In this document: positions 39,273-40,858 of the stretch, piece after piece
How positions within the stretch are numbered: the first letter of the stretch is position 1
How the letters are laid out: every line of letters begins with the position of its first letter
Assembly: GCA_002794105.1 (NCBI GenBank)
Contig: PHFL01000062.1
Location: 1 to 40,858, forward strand
Length of the DNA: 40,858 nt
DNA from: Candidatus Thermochlorobacter aerophilus
Lineage (GTDB): Bacteria; Bacteroidota; Chlorobiia; Chlorobiales; Thermochlorobacteraceae
Direction: 5' to 3'
The notes under the pieces: generated by a model
Database searches by the model: none
What the model was told of the DNA's origin: nothing
What the model saw: only the letters and a program-made list of their open reading frames with translations
Translations under genes and position numbers: made by a program

Positions 39273-40802
39273 ATGAAAGTTAGCGTTTCCAAAGCTGATA
39301 TTCGCTCGCAGAGCTTAGATGCCGCAGGATTTTTCGTTTCTGAACCTCATCGCGAAAGAGAGCTTGACAAACTCTCTTCTATCGTCGGCGTCAGGGCATC
39401 TGGTCTAAATGGGGACTTCAAAGCTGAAGAGGGCGATATTCTCATGCTTTATCCCCAGTCTGAGCATATAGAAGCCTTGCGTGTGTTTTTGCTCGGACTT
39501 GGCGAGTGTCGCTCTCTTGATGCGATTCGCAGAGCCGCTGCAGCATTTGCAACTGAGGTCAAGAAAATCAAGCTTACCAAAGTTGGCATTGACTTGAGTG
39601 ACATCCAAACACTTGCCAAAATCCTTAACGAAGAGCTTTCCTATGTTGCGCAAGCTGTAGTTGAAGGGTTTGAATATGGGCTATACGAGTACACTGCTCT
39701 AAAAACTGAGAGAATCAAGCAGTTAAAACAGGGCAAAGCTTATAAGCCAGAAAAGAAAGTAGAATTCAAAGATTTAATTCTCTTCACCACGGAGCAAGAT
39801 TTCAATGACGTCAAATACGGAGCAGAGGTTGGCTATATCATCGCTACATCGCAGTCTATGGTTCGTGATCTTGTCAATGCACCAAGTAACTACATGACTG
39901 CTACAGACTTAGCCAACGCAGCGAAAGCATCTGGCAAAAAGTATGGTTATAAGGTTACTGTATTCGGTAAAGAAAAGCTGAAGGAGTTAGGTTTTGGAGG
40001 ATTGCTTGCGGTCAATAAAGGCAGCAGCGAGCCGCCAACTTTTTCAATCTTGGAGTATAAACCGACTGGTAAAGCCAAAGCAAAAATTGCCATCATCGGC
40101 AAGGGCGTTACTTTCGATACTGGCGGGATTTCTCTCAAGCCCTCCGAGAACATGGGTGACATGAAAGCTGATATGTCTGGCGCCGCAGATGTTATCGGTG
40201 CGGTCGAAGCCGTCGCTCGCTTGAAACTTCCGATTCATGTCATTGGCGCTATTCCTGCCACAGACAATAAACCCAGTGGGACAGCTCAAAACCCGGGCGA
40301 TGTTCTTGTCACTTACTCTGGCATTACAGTCGAAGTCGATAACACCGATGCCGAAGGGCGTCTTATTCTTGCTGATGCTTTGACCTACATCAAAGAAAAA
40401 TATGAGCCTGATGCCATCATTGACCTTGCTACGCTCACCGGCGCCTGTGTTATCGCTTTGGGCAATCCTGTAGCAGGACTTTTCTGCAACAATGACGCGC
40501 TTGCCGAGCATCTCTACAAAGCTGGGCTGCGTTCAGGCGAAAAGGTCTGGCGACTGCCCCTGTGGGAAGACTATGATAAGCAGATTAAATCCGATGTCGC
40601 AGATGTCAAGAACACAGGCGGCAGAGGTGCTGGCGCCATTACTGCAGCAAAGTTTTTGGAAAAATTTATTGGTGACCATCGTGCATGGGCACACATTGAC
40701 ATTGCAGGTCCAGCTTTTCCCTCCATGGGCGGCGGACAAAGCAAAGGTAGCTCTGGCTTTGGTGTTCGCTTGCTCGTAGAAGCTTTGAGAAATTGGAATT
40801 AA
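39273..40802 (+). CDS. pepA: Leucyl aminopeptidase, M17 family
   Basis: This 509-residue two-metal aminopeptidase removes N-terminal residues from peptides. The catalytic domain has Lys277 and Asp282 in GKGVTFDTGGISLKP, Asp300 in DMKADMSGAAD, and Asp359 and Glu361 in VDNTDAEGRL, which match Lys270, Asp275, Asp293, Asp352 and Glu354 of E. coli PepA; Lys289 and Arg363 complete the active site. The less conserved N-terminal domain (about 1-175) is present and full length. There is no signal peptide, so it is cytoplasmic. It stands alone 183 nt after topA; no firm promoter was identified. E. coli PepA also binds DNA, but nothing here shows that function. Confidence 0.97.
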   Translation: MKVSVSKADIRSQSLDAAGFFVSEPHRERELDKLSSIVGVRASGLNGDFKAEEGDILMLYPQSEHIEALRVFLLGLGECRSLDAIRRAAAAFATEVKKIKLTKVGIDLSDIQTLAKILNEELSYVAQAVVEGFEYGLYEYTALKTERIKQLKQGKAYKPEKKVEFKDLILFTTEQDFNDVKYGAEVGYIIATSQSMVRDLVNAPSNYMTATDLANAAKASGKKYGYKVTVFGKEKLKELGFGGLLAVNKGSSEPPTFSILEYKPTGKAKAKIAIIGKGVTFDTGGISLKPSENMGDMKADMSGAADVIGAVEAVARLKLPIHVIGAIPATDNKPSGTAQNPGDVLVTYSGITVEVDNTDAEGRLILADALTYIKEKYEPDAIIDLATLTGACVIALGNPVAGLFCNNDALAEHLYKAGLRSGEKVWRLPLWEDYDKQIKSDVADVKNTGGRGAGAITAAKFLEKFIGDHRAWAHIDIAGPAFPSMGGGQSKGSSGFGVRLLVEALRNWN

Positions 40803-40858
40803 AAAACTTTAGTTTGCTCTTGCATTTTTTATTTTGAGCGTATATATTTACAGCTACA

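Overview
The window looks like a chromosomal segment from a Gram-negative bacterium of the Bacteroidota/Chlorobiota (FCB) group. This is inferred from an LpxD lipid A enzyme, an ExbB-ExbD-ExbD-TonB cassette with two ExbD proteins, a DUF2480-type protein (a family I associate with Bacteroidetes/Chlorobi) beside an isc cluster, a long L25/CTC ribosomal protein and a moderate G+C content. No photosynthesis gene, rRNA or tRNA is visible, so the lineage is inferred rather than proved. No insertion sequence, prophage or CRISPR array was seen; the window reads as core and accessory chromosome, densely packed on both strands.

Layout. 1-5.3 kb is a stress block: the end of a Fur-type regulator, a zinc-free quinone-oxidoreductase-like MDR enzyme, Dps, a small heat-shock protein behind a sigma-54-like promoter, DnaK and an unrecognised 126-residue protein, with several clear intrinsic terminators. 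5.3-7.8 kb (minus) holds an aldehyde dehydrogenase and lpxD, divergent from prs-rplY (7.9-9.5 kb). 9.6-17.7 kb contains a single-domain response regulator, a TPR protein ending in an AT-hook and a ribbon-helix-helix-like domain, a pentapeptide-repeat protein, a (6-4) photolyase of the iron-sulfur PhrB/CryB class, a Gfo/Idh/MocA oxidoreductase, and a minus-strand two-component pair (a tandem-receiver regulator plus a PAS-PAS histidine kinase). 18-20.8 kb is the TonB energising operon.

20.9-24.6 kb (minus) holds folE and a QueD/PTPS homologue separated by 1 nt, a cysteine-rich unknown, and a NodU/CmcH-type carbamoyltransferase split into two overlapping frames exactly at CCC-TGA, where a single +1 shift restores one full-length protein. 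A membrane-anchored SGNH-hydrolase/TPR protein is divergent from it. 26.8-29.4 kb is an isc operon (iscR-iscS-iscU-iscA) with an IscR-like inverted repeat upstream and an attenuator-like structure after iscR. It is followed by a small unknown, a possible 58-codon gene, a DUF2480 protein and a TauE-like membrane protein.

31.2-40.8 kb holds metF, a DUF486 membrane protein, a tightly packed run with three overlapping gene junctions (methyltransferase, M20 amidohydrolase, class 3 lipase, dihydropteridine-reductase-like SDR), topA and a leucyl aminopeptidase.

The points most worth following up are: the CCC-TGA split carbamoyltransferase; the TPR/AT-hook/RHH protein coupled to a pentapeptide protein; the isc regulatory elements; the sigma-54-like hsp20 promoter; and a possible pterin pathway (GTP cyclohydrolase I, PTPS-like, DHPR-like SDR). 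Shine-Dalgarno sequences are strong for stress, Fe-S and TonB genes but weak or absent for many others.
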